Assembly: GCA_960531495.1 (NCBI GenBank)
Contig: OY482855.1
Location: 2,170,001 to 2,234,000, forward strand
Reading direction: 5' to 3'
DNA: 64,000 nucleotides
Source: Zeus faber
Taxonomy: Eukaryota > Chordata > Actinopteri > Zeiformes > Zeidae
The notes beneath the pieces are model-generated. The model saw nothing but the letters and a program-made list of their open reading frames with translations. It did no database searches and had not been told where the DNA came from. Made by a program: the position numbers and the translations under genes. Within the stretch, counting starts at the first letter, position 1, and each line of letters starts with the position of its first letter. Positions 27,201 through 37,720 of this stretch are shown piece after piece.

Positions 27201-30200
27201 TTGAAAGATTGAAAGAAAGAATGAAAGTATGAAAGAAAGATTGAAAGATTGAAGGAAAGATTGAAAGAACGATTGAAAGAAAGAATGAAAGTACGAAAGA
27301 AAGATTGAAAGAAAGATTGAAAGTAATAAAGATTGAAAGAAGGAATGAAGGAAAAATTGAAAGTTTGAAAGACTGAAAGAATGAATGAAAGAAAGATTGA
27401 AAGATTGAAAGAAAGAAAGATTGAGAGAAAGAATGAAAAAATGAAAGAAAGATTGAAAGATTGAAAGAAATACTGAAAGAAAGAAAGAAAGATTGAAAGT
27501 AAGAACGATTGAAAGAAAGCTTGAAAGAAAGATTGAAAGAAGGAATGAAAGAAAGATTGAAAGATTGAAATAAAGAATGAAAGATTGAAAGAAAGAATAA
27601 AAGAACGATTGAAAGAAAGAATGAAAGAATGAAAGAAAGATTGAAAGATTGAAAGAATATTGAAAGAAAGAGAGAATGAAAGTAAGAAAGATTGAAAGAA
27701 AGATTGAAAGTAAAAAAGATTGAAAGAAAGAATGAAAGAAAAATTGAAAGATTAAAGGATTGAAAGAAAGATTTAAAGAAAGATTGAAAGAAAGATTGAA
27801 AGACTGGAAGAAAGAATGAATAAAAGAATTAAAGAAAGATTGAAAGATTGAAAGATTGAAAGAAAGATTGAAAAAAGAATGATTGAAAGAAAGAAAGATT
27901 TAAAGAATGAAAGATTTAAAGAAAGATTGAAAGACTAAAAGTAAGAATGAACAAAAAGAATGAAAGCAAGATTGAAAGATTGAAAGATTGAAAGAAAGAA
28001 TGAAAGATTGAAAGAAAGAATGAAAGAATGAAAGAAAGATTGAAAGACTGAAAGAAATATTGAAAGAAAGACAGAACGAAAGTAAGAAAGATTGAAAGAA
28101 AAATTGAAAGATTGAAAGATTGAAAGAAAGAATGAAAGAAAGATTGAAAGATTGAAAGAAATACTGAAAGAAAGAAAGAAAGATTGAAAGTAAGAACGAT
28201 TGAAAGAAAGCTTGAAAGAAAGATTGAAAGAAAGAATGAAAGAAAGATTGAAAGATTGAAAGATTGAAAGAAAGAATGAAAGATTGATAGAAAGAATAAA
28301 AGAACGATTGAAAGAAAGAATGAAAGAATGAAAGAAAGATTGAAAGATTGAAAGAATATTGAAAGAAAGAGAGAATGAAAGTAAGAAAGATTGAAAGAAA
28401 GATTGAAAGTAAAAAAGATTGAAAGAAAGAATGAAAGAAAAATTGAAAGATTGAAAGACTGAAAGAAAGATTTAAAGAAAGATTTTAAGAAAGATTGAAA
28501 GACTGAAAGAAAGAATGAATAAAATAATTAAAGAAAGATTGAAAGATCGAAAGATTGAAAGATTGAAAGAAAGATTGAAAAAAGAATGATTGAAAGAAAG
28601 AAAGATTTAAAGAATGAAAGATTTAAAGAAAGATTGAAAGACTAAAAGTTAGAATGAAAAAAAAGAATGAAAGAAAGATTGAAAGATTGAAAGATTGAAA
28701 GAAAGAATGAAAGATTGAAAGAAAGAATGAAAGAACGATTGAAAGAAAGAATGAAAGAATGAAAGAAAGATTGAAAGATTGAAAGAAATATTGAAAGAAA
28801 GAGAGAATGAAAGTAAGAAAGATGGAAAGAAAAATTGAAAGATTGAAAGATTGAAAGAAAGAATTAAAGAAAGATTGAATGATTGAAAGATTGAAAGAAA
28901 GATTGAAAGAAAGATTGAAGAAAGAAAGATTTAAAGAAAAAAAGATTTAAAGAAAGATTGAAAGACTAAAAGTAAGAATGAAAAAAAAGATTGAAAGAAA
29001 GATTGAAAAAAGAAAGAAAGATTTAAAGAAAGATTGAAAGAAAGATTGAAAGAAAGATTGAAAGACTGAAAGAAAAAATGAAAGAAAGATTAAAAGAGAG
29101 ATTGAAAGATTGAAAGATTGAAAGAAAGAATGAAAGATTGAAAGAAAGAATGAAAGAATGAATGAAAGATTAAAAGATTGAAAGAAATATTGAAAAAAAG
29201 AAAGATTGAAAGTAAGAAAAATTGAAAGAATGAATGAAAGAAACAAAAAAAGACTGATAAAAAGAAAGAATGTTTGAGAGATCAAAATATTTAAAGAAAG
29301 AAAGATTGAAAGAAAGATTTTAAGACTGAAATAAAGAATGAAAGAAAGATTGAAAGAAAGGTTGAAAGATAGAATGAAAGAAAGATTGAAATATTGAAAG
29401 TTTGAAAGAAAGATTGAAAGAAAGATTTAAAGAAAGATTGAAAGACTAAAAAAAAGAATGAAAGAAAGATTGAAAGGTTGAAAGGAAGAATGAAAGAATG
29501 AAAGAAAGATTGAAAGATTGAAAGAAAGATTGAAAGAAAGAATGAAAGTATGAAAGAAAGATTGAAAGATTGAAGGAAAGATTGAAAGAACGATTGAAAG
29601 AAAGAATGAAAGAACAAAAGAAAGATTGAAAGAAAGATTGAAAGTAATAAAGATTGAAAGAAGGAATGAAGGAAAAATTGAAAGTTTGAAAGACTGAAAG
29701 AATGAATGAAAGAAAGATTAAAAGATTGAAAGAAAGAAAGATTGAGAGAAAGAATGAAAGAATGAAAGAAAGATTGAAAGATTGAAAGAAATACTGAAAG
29801 AAAGAAAGAAAGATTGAAAGTAAGAACGATTGAAAGAAAGCTTGAAAGAAAGATTGAAAGAAGGAATGAAAGAAAGATTGAAAGATTGAAAGATTGAAAT
29901 AAAGAATGAAAGATTGAAAGAAAGAATAAAAGAACGATTGAAAGAAAGAATGAAAGAATGAAAGAAAGATTGAAAGATTGAAAGAATATTGAAAGAAAGA
30001 GAGAATGAAAGTAAGAAAGATTGAAAGAAAGATTGAAAGTAAAAAAGATTGAAAGAAAGAATGAAAGAAAAATTGAAAGATTGAAAGATTGAAAGAAAGA
30101 TTTAAAGAAAGATTGAAAGAAAGATTGAAAGACAGGAAGAAAGAATGAATAAAAGAATTAAAGAAAGATTGAAAGATTGAAAGATTGAAAGATTGAAAGA

Positions 30201-33200
30201 AAGATTGAAAAAAGAATGATTGAAAGAAAGAAAGATTTAAAGAATGAAAGATTTAAAGAAAGATTGAAAGACTAAAAGTAAGAATGAAAAAAAAGAATGA
30301 AAGCAAGATTGAAAGATTGAAAGATTGAAAGAAAGAATGAAAGATTGAAAGAAAGAATGAAAGAATGAAAGAAAGATTGAAAGACTGAAAGAAATATTGA
30401 AAGAAAGAGAGAATGAAAGTAAGAAAGATTGAAAGAAAAATTGAAAGATTGAAAGATTGAAAGAAAGAATGAAAGAACGATTGAAAGAAAGAATGAAAGA
30501 ATGAAAGAAAGATTGAAAGATTGAAAGAAATATTGAAAGAAAGAGAGAATGAAAGTAAGAAAGATGGAAAGAAAAATTGAAAGATTGAAAGATTGAAAGA
30601 AAGAATTAAAGAAAGATTGAATGATTGAAAGATTGAAAGAAAGATTGAAAGAAAGATTGAAGAAAGAAAGATTTAAAGAAAAAAAGATTTAAAGAAAGAT
30701 TGAAAGACTAAAAGTAAGAATGAAAAAAAAGATTGAAAGAAAGATTGAAAAAAGAAAGAAAGATTTAAAGAAAGATTGAAAGAAAGATTGAAAGAAAGAT
30801 TGAAAGACTGAAAGAAAAAATGAAAGAAAGATTAAAAGAGAGATTGAAAGATTGAAAGATTGAAAGAAAGAATGAAAGATTGAAAGAAAGAATGAAAGAA
30901 TGAATGAAAGATTAAAAGATTGAAAGAAATATTGAAAAAAAGAAAGATTGAAAGTAAGAAAAATTGAAAGAATGAATGAAAGAAACAAAAAAAGACTGAT
31001 AAAAAGAAAGAATGTTTGAGAGATCAAAATATTTAAAGAAAGAAAGATTGAAAGAAAGATTTTAAGACTGAAATAAAGAATGAAAGAAAGATTGAAAGAA
31101 AGGTTGAAAGATAGAATGAAAGAAAGATTGAAATATTGAAAGTTTGAAAGAAAGATTGAAAGAAAGATTTAAAGAAAGATTGAAAGACTAAAAAAAAGAA
31201 TGAAAGAAAGATTGAAAGGTTGAAAGGAAGAATGAAAGAATGAAAGAAAGATTGAAAGATTGAAAGAAAGATTGAAAGAAAGAATGAAAGTATGAAAGAA
31301 AGATTGAAAGATTGAAGGAAAGATTGAAAGAACGATTGAAAGAAAGAATGAAAGAACAAAAGAAAGATTGAAAGAAAGATTGAAAGTAATAAAGATTGAA
31401 AGAAGGAATGAAGGAAAAATTGAAAGTTTGAAAGACTGAAAGAATGAATGAAAGAAAGATTAAAAGATTGAAAGAAAGAAAGATTGAGAGAAAGAATGAA
31501 AGAATGAAAGAAAGATTGAAAGATTGAAAGAAATACTGAAAGAAAGAAAGAAAGATTGAAAGTAAGAACGATTGAAAGAAAGCTTGAAAGAAAGATTGAA
31601 AGAAGGAATGAAAGAAAGATTGAAAGATTGAAAGATTGAAATAAAGAATGAAAGATTGAAAGAAAGAATAAAAGAACGATTGAAAGAAAGAATGAAAGAA
31701 TGAAAGAAAGATTGAAAGATTGAAAGAATATTGAAAGAAAGAGAGAATGAAAGTAAGAAAGATTGAAAGAAAGATTGAAAGTAAAAAAGATTGAAAGAAA
31801 GAATGAAAGAAAAATTGAAAGATTGAAAGATTGAAAGAAAGATTTAAAGAAAGATTGAAAGAAAGATTGAAAGACAGGAAGAAAGAATGAATAAAAGAAT
31901 TAAAGAAAGATTGAAAGATTGAAAGATTGAAAGATTGAAAGAAAGATTGAAAAAAGAATGATTGAAAGAAAGAAAGATTTAAAGAATGAAAGATTTAAAG
32001 AAAGATTGAAAGACTAAAAGTAAGAATGAAAAAAAAGAATGAAAGCAAGATTGAAAGATTGAAAGATTGAAAGAAAGAATGAAAGATTGAAAGAAAGAAT
32101 GAAAGAATGAAAGAAAGATTGAAAGACTGAAAGAAATATTGAAAGAAAGAGAGAATGAAAGTAAGAAAGATTGAAAGAAAAATTGAAAGATTGAAAGATT
32201 GAAAGAAAGAATGAAAGAAAGATTGAAAGATTGAAAGAAATACTGAAAGAAAGAAAGAAAGATTGAAAGTAAGAATGATTGAAAGAAAGCTTGAAAGAAA
32301 GATTGAAAGAAAGAATGAAAGAAAGATTGAAAGATTGAAAGATTGAAAGAAAGAATGAAAGATTGAAAGATAGAATAAAAGAACGATTGAAAGAAAGAAT
32401 GAAAGAATGAAAGAAAGATTGAAAGATTGAAAGAATATTGAAAGAAAGAGAGAATGAAAGTAAGAAAGATTGAAAGAAAGATTGAAAGTAAAAAAGATTG
32501 AAAGAAAGAATGAAAGAAAAATTGAAAGATTGAAAGATTGAAAGAAAGATTTAAAGAAAGATTGAAAGACTGAAAGAAAGAATGAATAAAAGAATTAAAG
32601 AAAGATTGAAAGATCGAAAGATTGAAAGATTGAAAGAAAGATTGAAAAAAGAATGATTGAAAGAAAGAAAGATTTAAGGAATGAAAGATTTAAAGAAAGA
32701 TTGAAAGACTAAAAGTAAGAATGAAAAAAAAGAATGAAAGAAAGATTGAAAGATTGAAAGATTGAAAGAAAGAATGAAAGATTGAAAGAAAGAATGAAAG
32801 AACGATTGAAAGAAAGAATGAAAGAATGAAAGAAAGATTGAAAGAAATATTGAAAGAAAGAGAGAATGAAAGTTAGAAAGATGGAAAGAAAAATTGAAAG
32901 ATTGAAAGATTGAAAGAAAGAATTAAAGAAAGATTGAATGATTGAAAGATTGAAAGAAAGATTGAAAGAAAGATTGAAGAAAGAAAGATTTAAAGAAAAA
33001 AAGATTTAAAGAAAGATTGAAAGACTAAAAGTAAGAATGAAAAAAAAGATTGAAAGAAAGATTGAAAAAAGAAAGAAAGATTGAAAGAAAGATTGAAAGA
33101 AAGATTGAAAGAAAGAATGAAAGTTTGACAGAAAGATTGAAAGAAAGATTGAAAGAAAGATTGAAAGAAAGATTGAAAGACTGAAAGAAAAAATGAAAGA

Positions 33201-34719
33201 AAGATTAAAAGAGAGATTGAAAGATTGAAAGATTGAAAGAAAGAATGAAAGATTGAAAGAAAGAATGAAAGAATGAATGAAAGATTAAAAGATTGAAAGA
33301 AATATTGAAAAAAAGAAAGATTGAAAGTAAGAAAAATTGAAAGAATGAATGAAAGAAACAAAAAAAGACTGATAAAAGGAAAGAATGTTTGAGAGATCAA
33401 AATATTTAAAGAAAGAAAGATTGAAAGAAAGATTTTAAGCCTGAATTAAAGAATTAAAGAAAGATTGAAAGAAAGGTTGAAAGATAGAATGAAAGAAAGA
33501 TTGAAAGATTGAAAGTTGTAAAGAAAGATTGAAAGAAAGATTTAAAGAAAGATTGAAAGACTAAAAAAAAGAATGAAAGAAAGATTGAAAGGTTGAAAGA
33601 AAAAATGAAAGAATGAAAGAAAGATTGAAAGATTGAAAGAAAGATTGGAAGAAAGAATGAAAGTATGAAAGAAAGATTGAAAGATTGAAGGAAAGATTGA
33701 AAGAACGATTGAAAGAAAGAATGAAAGAATGAAAGAAAGATTGAAAGATTGAAAGAAAGAATGAAAGTAAGAATGATTGAAAGATTGAAAGAAAGAATGA
33801 AAGAGTGAAAGAAAGAATATAAGAACGATTGAAAGAAAGATTGAAAGTAAGATTGAAAGTTTGAAAGAAAGATTGAAAGAAAAATTGAAAGAAAGATTGA
33901 AAGACTGAAGGAAAGAATGAGTGAAAGATTGAAAGAAAGATTAAAAGAAAAAAAGTTTGAAAGTATTAAAGACTGAAAAAAATATTGAAAGAAAGATTTA
34001 AAGACTGAAAGATAGAATGAAAGAAAGATTGAAAGATTGAAAGATTGAAAGAAAGAATGAAAGAAAGATTGAAAGACTGAAAAAAATATTGAAAGAAAGA
34101 TTGAAAGATTGAAAGATAGAATGAAAGAAAGATTGAAAGATTGAAAGATTGAAAGAAAGAATGAAAGAAAGATTGAAAGACTGAAAGAAAGAATGAAAGA
34201 AAGATTGAAAGTGCGAAAGAAAGAATGAAAGAATTAAAGAAAGATTGAAAGAAATATTGAAAGAAAGAATGAAAGATTGAAAGAAAGAATGAAAGTAATA
34301 AAGATTGAAAGAAGGAATGAAGGAAAAATTGAATGTTTGAAAGACTGAAAGAATGAATGAAAGAAAGCTTGAAAGAAAGATTGAAAGAAAGATTTTAAGA
34401 AAGGTTGAAAGACTGAAAGAAAGAATGAAAGAAAGAATGATTGAAAGATTGAAAGAAAGAATGAAAGATTGAAAGAAAGAATATAAGAACGATTGAAAGA
34501 AAGATTGAAAGTAAGATTGAAAGTTTGAAAGAAAGATTGAAAGAAAAATTGAAAGAAAGATTGAAAGACTGAAGGAAAGAATGAGTGAAAGATTGAAAGA
34601 AAGATTAAAAGAAAAAAAGATTGAAAGTATTAAAGATAGAATGAAAGAAAGATTGAAAGATTGAAAGATTGAAAGAAAGAATGAAATAAAGATTGAAAGA
34701 CTGAAAGAAAGAATGAAAG
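24244..34719. repeat. Right-hand satellite domain with a recurrent 1.3-2.4-kb module
   Basis: A recognisable marker block, which includes AAACAAAAAAAGACTG and GAGAGATCAAA variants, recurs with ends near 25,630, 26,976, 29,285, 31,027 and 33,400. A related copy sits near 5,760. Spacings are about 1,346, 2,309, 1,742 and 2,373 bases, so this is one family with deletions between copies. The interval about 28,730-30,470 is duplicated almost exactly at about 30,472-32,212 (offset 1,742). Confidence 0.85.
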
Positions 34720-34777
34720 TCATCAAAAGAGCCGTAATTGGCTCGCGAGCCATAGGTTCCCGACCCCTGCTCTAGAT
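34720..34777 (-). mobile_element. hAT-type terminal sequence plus 8-bp target-site-like flank
   Basis: Reading the minus strand from 34,769 gives CAGGGGTCGGGAACCTATGG followed by GCTCGCGAGCC and a GGCTCTTTTGATGA tail. This matches the terminal inverted repeat style of hAT elements (CAGGGGTCGG...). The next eight bases outward, CTCTAGAT at 34,770-34,777, fit the nTCTAGAn target duplication typical of hAT elements. The satellite begins directly on the internal side, so the array seems to lie within this element. The partner terminus would be left of the window. The class is recognised from memory of consensus ends. Confidence 0.7.
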
Positions 34778-35305
34778 TGATTCAATCTTTAAGCTTACTC
34801 AGATCTTCCCTGATCGGAACAATATCTCAGTGAGTCGTCACCTTCACTTTTCGGGAATCTTGTGTTGCCTTTGCTGGACCTGTCCAGACGACTCCTTGAT
34901 GGATATCTTACGGCCGGTCTCTGACTGCCGCTGGGCACACAACCTGGACATGAAGAGAGTCTCATCATCGTCGCCAGATTGTTGGATAAATTATCCTAGG
35001 TGGTCGGTGAGGTTAATCTGCCCGCTACAGGAAAACAAAACTGAGAGTATTAAAGATATTTATTCTGCAAAATAAAGAGAAAGATACCGTCATGCTTCAA
35101 AGCAGTGTTCTGATCAGTCTACCCCTATTACTGACGAAGAGGGCTTTATACCAAAGAGAGGTTGTGTGTCAGGTGTCATTTACAACTCTGATCCTCAGTC
35201 ATATCCCTGGGTGTTCCCCCAAACAGTGATTTAACAGTCAAACTTCGGTCACAGACACAATCCTACTGTACCATAAAACAAACACACATGTGAGTGAGTA
35301 ATGCC
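34778..35305. other. Non-satellite stretch, nothing assigned
   Basis: This is unique-looking sequence between the hAT terminus and the hAT transposase remnant. An 81-codon + frame (34,830-35,075) has ordinary codon variety and several Trp and Cys residues, but no domain I recognise and no splice or promoter context that would make it a gene. I see no RNA gene here. Confidence 0.5.
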
Positions 35306-35494
35306 GTATTGACCATGTTTGGCTTTACAAATGCATGTGAGCAGTCTTTCTCGCATCTGAGAAACATTAAGACCATCCTACGCTTAAGTTTAACTGATGG
35401 AAGCCTCAACGCCTGCATTAAGCTTAACCTCACAACGTATGATCCAGACTAGAAGGCCATCAGCAAAACGAAGGAGCACCAGAAGTTGCATTAA
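35306..35494 (+). pseudogene. C-terminal remnant of a hAT-family transposase
   Basis: The + frame from 35,306 reads as the C-terminal (dimerisation-type) end of a hAT-like transposase of the kind domesticated in GTF2IRD2/ZBED-like proteins. It carries an ACEQSFSHLRNIK block, then LTDGSLNACIKLNLTTY, then a TAG at 35,450-35,452, after which the same frame continues for 13 codons to a natural-looking TAA at 35,492-35,494. Only about 60 codons remain, so this is a fragment. It lies outside the hAT terminus at 34,769 and is probably a different copy. The family assignment is from the sequence pattern only. Confidence 0.65.
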
Positions 35495-35746
35495 TGGTAA
35501 AAAGTATTTCATTTATTATTGGTTAGCTACAGTATAAGAACAATATTATGAAGAAGAATAAAGAGAAATGTATTATATAGAGGGCTTTTTTAAGTACTCA
35601 GAGATGTGTTGTACATTAAAAATGTATGCCTTACTTATGAAGTAGCCAATTTTGCATTGATCAAGAGAATCGTGGTTTTTGTCTGTTTATTTGCTTTATG
35701 TTATCCAATAATAAAATCGACATTATTAAATACATGATTATTATAG

Positions 35747-36684
35747 ATTATTCTTGACCCATCCTAGCAAAAGCGTTGAATGAATGAATCCTTGGGTGAT
35801 TGAAATGATGTTTGAGGCGTGTGACCGCCTGGCCGATGGATCACTCTGGAGCACGTATGGATGAGATGAGTTCGGAGACATTTTATCAGTGTCTCGGGGT
35901 ATGTTTAGCTACATGGCTGATGAAAATCGCGATTAAAAACAAGCAAATGTATAAATGTGAGATACAGTAAGCATAGTATGTGTGTTGTACACAACATGTC
36001 AAACTAGTTTCCCACATGAGTCCTTGGTTTAAAAGTAGCGTTATAATCTAAATATCTGGTAGGATTTCTGGAAAGGATACTGTAAGGCTTTAAATTTATT
36101 TGAAAAAAATATAACAAGGCGAGAGAGCTGTAAAGTTAGTTGACAGGCTGAAATGATTATGGAAGTTGATGTGAAAGACAATGAAAGTGGGAAAGTTAGC
36201 AAATGATGCATTTGGGATTCTTTGTTAAGGATGGAAGTTGGAGCAAAGAGAGTTGTAAAAGTCATTTTAGTAAAATATTGGTTCAGCAGAGGAAGCTAGC
36301 TAACTTATGAGTTAACCCGGACTAACTTCCGGGTGCGCCGTAGTATGGACACACCGGCTCTGCATTCAACTCTTAGTTTTGTGTTTATTACTATTTGTAT
36401 TGTTCTTATTTTTGCATGCAGTGCACTGTCGCTATTACAATATGAACGACAAGCACTCCTGGACGTCTGTTCGACACCTCATACGGACTTTTTCGCAACT
36501 TACCGGAGTACGTACTAAGATCTCTTTGTCCTGCCGCCACTGTGTTTACCAATACGCCGACGGAGGAGAAAGACAAGAGGAAAACCTGCCGGAATTCTAT
36601 GCAGATCTCGGAGGAGATACTATAAAAGTGAATAGGTTTGATCTTGAGTGTGTAAAGTTTTGTTATTTTTCGAGTTTCTTAAGG
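35747..36684 (+). repeat. 938-bp inverted repeat, left copy
   Basis: It pairs with 39,192-40,129 in inverted orientation (coordinates sum to 75,876), with 2.5 kb between. Translated short frames are identical in the two copies, whereas the third copy near 62,900-63,840 has several substitutions. The pair could form a large hairpin. Confidence 0.92.
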
Positions 36685-36741
36685 CCCCAAAAGTCAGGTG
36701 AACACTTCAATTCAACACAGTGCCATGCCCACATTGTGTGA
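36345..36741 (+). other. Short hydrophobic-leader ORF segment, copy 1 (possible LINE 5' ORF fragment)
   Basis: Two overlapping + frames are open here. One starts at the ATG at 36,345, has a hydrophobic stretch of about 20 residues, then a YERQALLD motif, and ends near 36,518. The other, 36,379-36,741, continues with a cysteine-containing region (SCRHCVYQ) and then runs into the dispersed repeat. The hydrophobic leader followed by a Y-[DE]-R-Q-x-L-L motif resembles the start of ORFs of fish non-LTR elements. That is a tentative recollection. No reverse transcriptase follows, so this is at most a fragment. The same segment recurs inverted at 39,168-39,531 and 62,894-63,245. Confidence 0.4.
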
Positions 36742-37310
36742 CGAAAACCCAATGTTTTAATAAATTTAATCCCCAAAGTGTCTTGTAGACACTCGCGAAC
36801 TTTGAAGTCGATCTGATGAATCCCCTAGGAGTTTGCGCACATTAAATCCAATATGGCCACCTTCCTGTTGGTTGGGTGTCGGTCATGGCGGCAATATAAT
36901 TTTTTTTGAGTCTAGTGATGTTACATTAATATACCCAATTTCATGTTAAAAAGTGAATAGGTTTGATGTTTTGAAATTTTCAACAGGGCGTGTCCGGTCA
37001 TTTTGCCATGCCCAAGCACGGAACCCATAGAATATCAATTGCCACACTGGGACTGACGAGTGCACAAAGTTTCGTGAATTTCCAAGTATCTTTTGGAACA
37101 TGAAATTTAACGTGTTGCCACGCCCACACCGTGTGCCAAAAAATATATATATTTTGATAATGTTAAGCTGTGAAGGTATCTTGTAGACACTCGTCAAGTT
37201 TGAAGCCGATCCGATAAATCGCCAAGGAGGAGTTTCGCTAAAGTACAAAACATAAATATGACTAAAAAGTCAGGAAAATTAAAAATGGCCGACTTCCTGT
37301 TGGGTTTTGT
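36640..37310 (-). repeat. Dispersed repeat of about 440 bp, one full and one partial unit
   Basis: Units are marked by AGGAAGTCGGCCATTTT-like starts, a GTGTCTACAAGACACC block, GGGCGTGGCAACACG and GTCAGTCCCAGTGTGGCAA. The full unit is read on the minus strand from about 37,300 to 36,873. A second, shortened unit follows to about 36,640, where it merges with the short-ORF segment. Frames inside it (for example 36,946-37,248) recur in other copies because the repeat itself is conserved, not because it codes. Further copies lie at 52,150-53,320 and 62,280-62,960. Confidence 0.75.
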
Positions 37311-37699
37311 GAGAAAAAAAAAAATATATATATATATACATATACTATAACTATTACGTACTACATATAACTTTACTACTATAACTATAACATTACAGAT
37401 TGAACTAATCCTCGATAGCAAAACTATATGTGTGTATACTACAGTATACATTACATAAATTTATTCATGTACATTACTATCATTCATATAGTGGGTAATT
37501 ATGAAATACAGTTTTATTGATCAGTCAGAGCCAAAATTAAAACATGTCTAAAGACACTGGGTGTAACTACGCAACCAGTTAGAAACCGGCACTGAAACGG
37601 TTAATCTGGCGCACACACAGCGGGTAGTCTGAAACTAGATACTCGGGAGATGGGAAATAACAAAGGCGGGACCGTTTGTTATTAATTTTGAACACGACA
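37311..37699 (+). mobile_element. Retroviral LTR region, left copy (5' boundary not resolved)
   Basis: The segment just upstream of the primer site should contain the 5' LTR. It ends with ACACGACA at 37,692-37,699, giving the expected CA end three bases before the primer site. A TA-rich microsatellite (about 37,320-37,345) lies near its upstream side. Compared with the right arm it lacks about 205 bases close to the 3' end, including a CCTATAAA box, so this copy looks promoter-deficient. I could not identify a TG start that pairs clearly with the end. A 3' LTR for comparison was not found. Confidence 0.4.
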
Positions 37700-37702
37700 A
37701 AT

Positions 37703-37720
37703 TGGTGACCCCGACGTGAT
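37703..37720 (+). promoter_or_regulatory. Retroviral primer-binding site, tRNA-Trp type, left copy
   Basis: The 18 bases TGGTGACCCCGACGTGAT are complementary to the 3' end of tRNA-Trp, the primer used by avian alpharetroviruses. They lie three bases after an LTR-like CA end and are repeated in the right arm on the other strand. Confidence 0.8.

Larger units (their letters stand above)
1..34719. repeat. Large GAAA/GATT tetranucleotide satellite array
   Basis: The whole stretch is built from GAAA, GATT and GAAT tetramers with scattered point changes (GACT, GTTT, ATTT, GATG). The + strand is very poor in C. The most frequent module is the 12-mer GAAAGAAAGATT, interspersed with the 8-mer GAAAGATT and with GAATGAAA variants. 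Open frames of up to about 660 codons occur on the minus strand and up to about 95 codons on the + strand. They are low-complexity products of the 12-bp period and are not genes. The array continues past the left window edge. It is organised into larger tandem duplications listed separately. The array stops abruptly at a hAT-like terminus on the right. Confidence 0.97.

Noticed and set aside
1..34719. CRISPR-like regular repeat and spacer pattern
   Set aside because: There are no unique spacers and no fixed repeat length. All sequence between repeats is itself satellite, in a eukaryotic context.
36946..37248. A 100-codon frame conserved in several places (also 62,348-62,650 and 52,209-52,430)
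   Set aside because: It is the translation of the dispersed non-coding repeat. Conservation follows the DNA repeat in both orientations, with frameshifts between copies.
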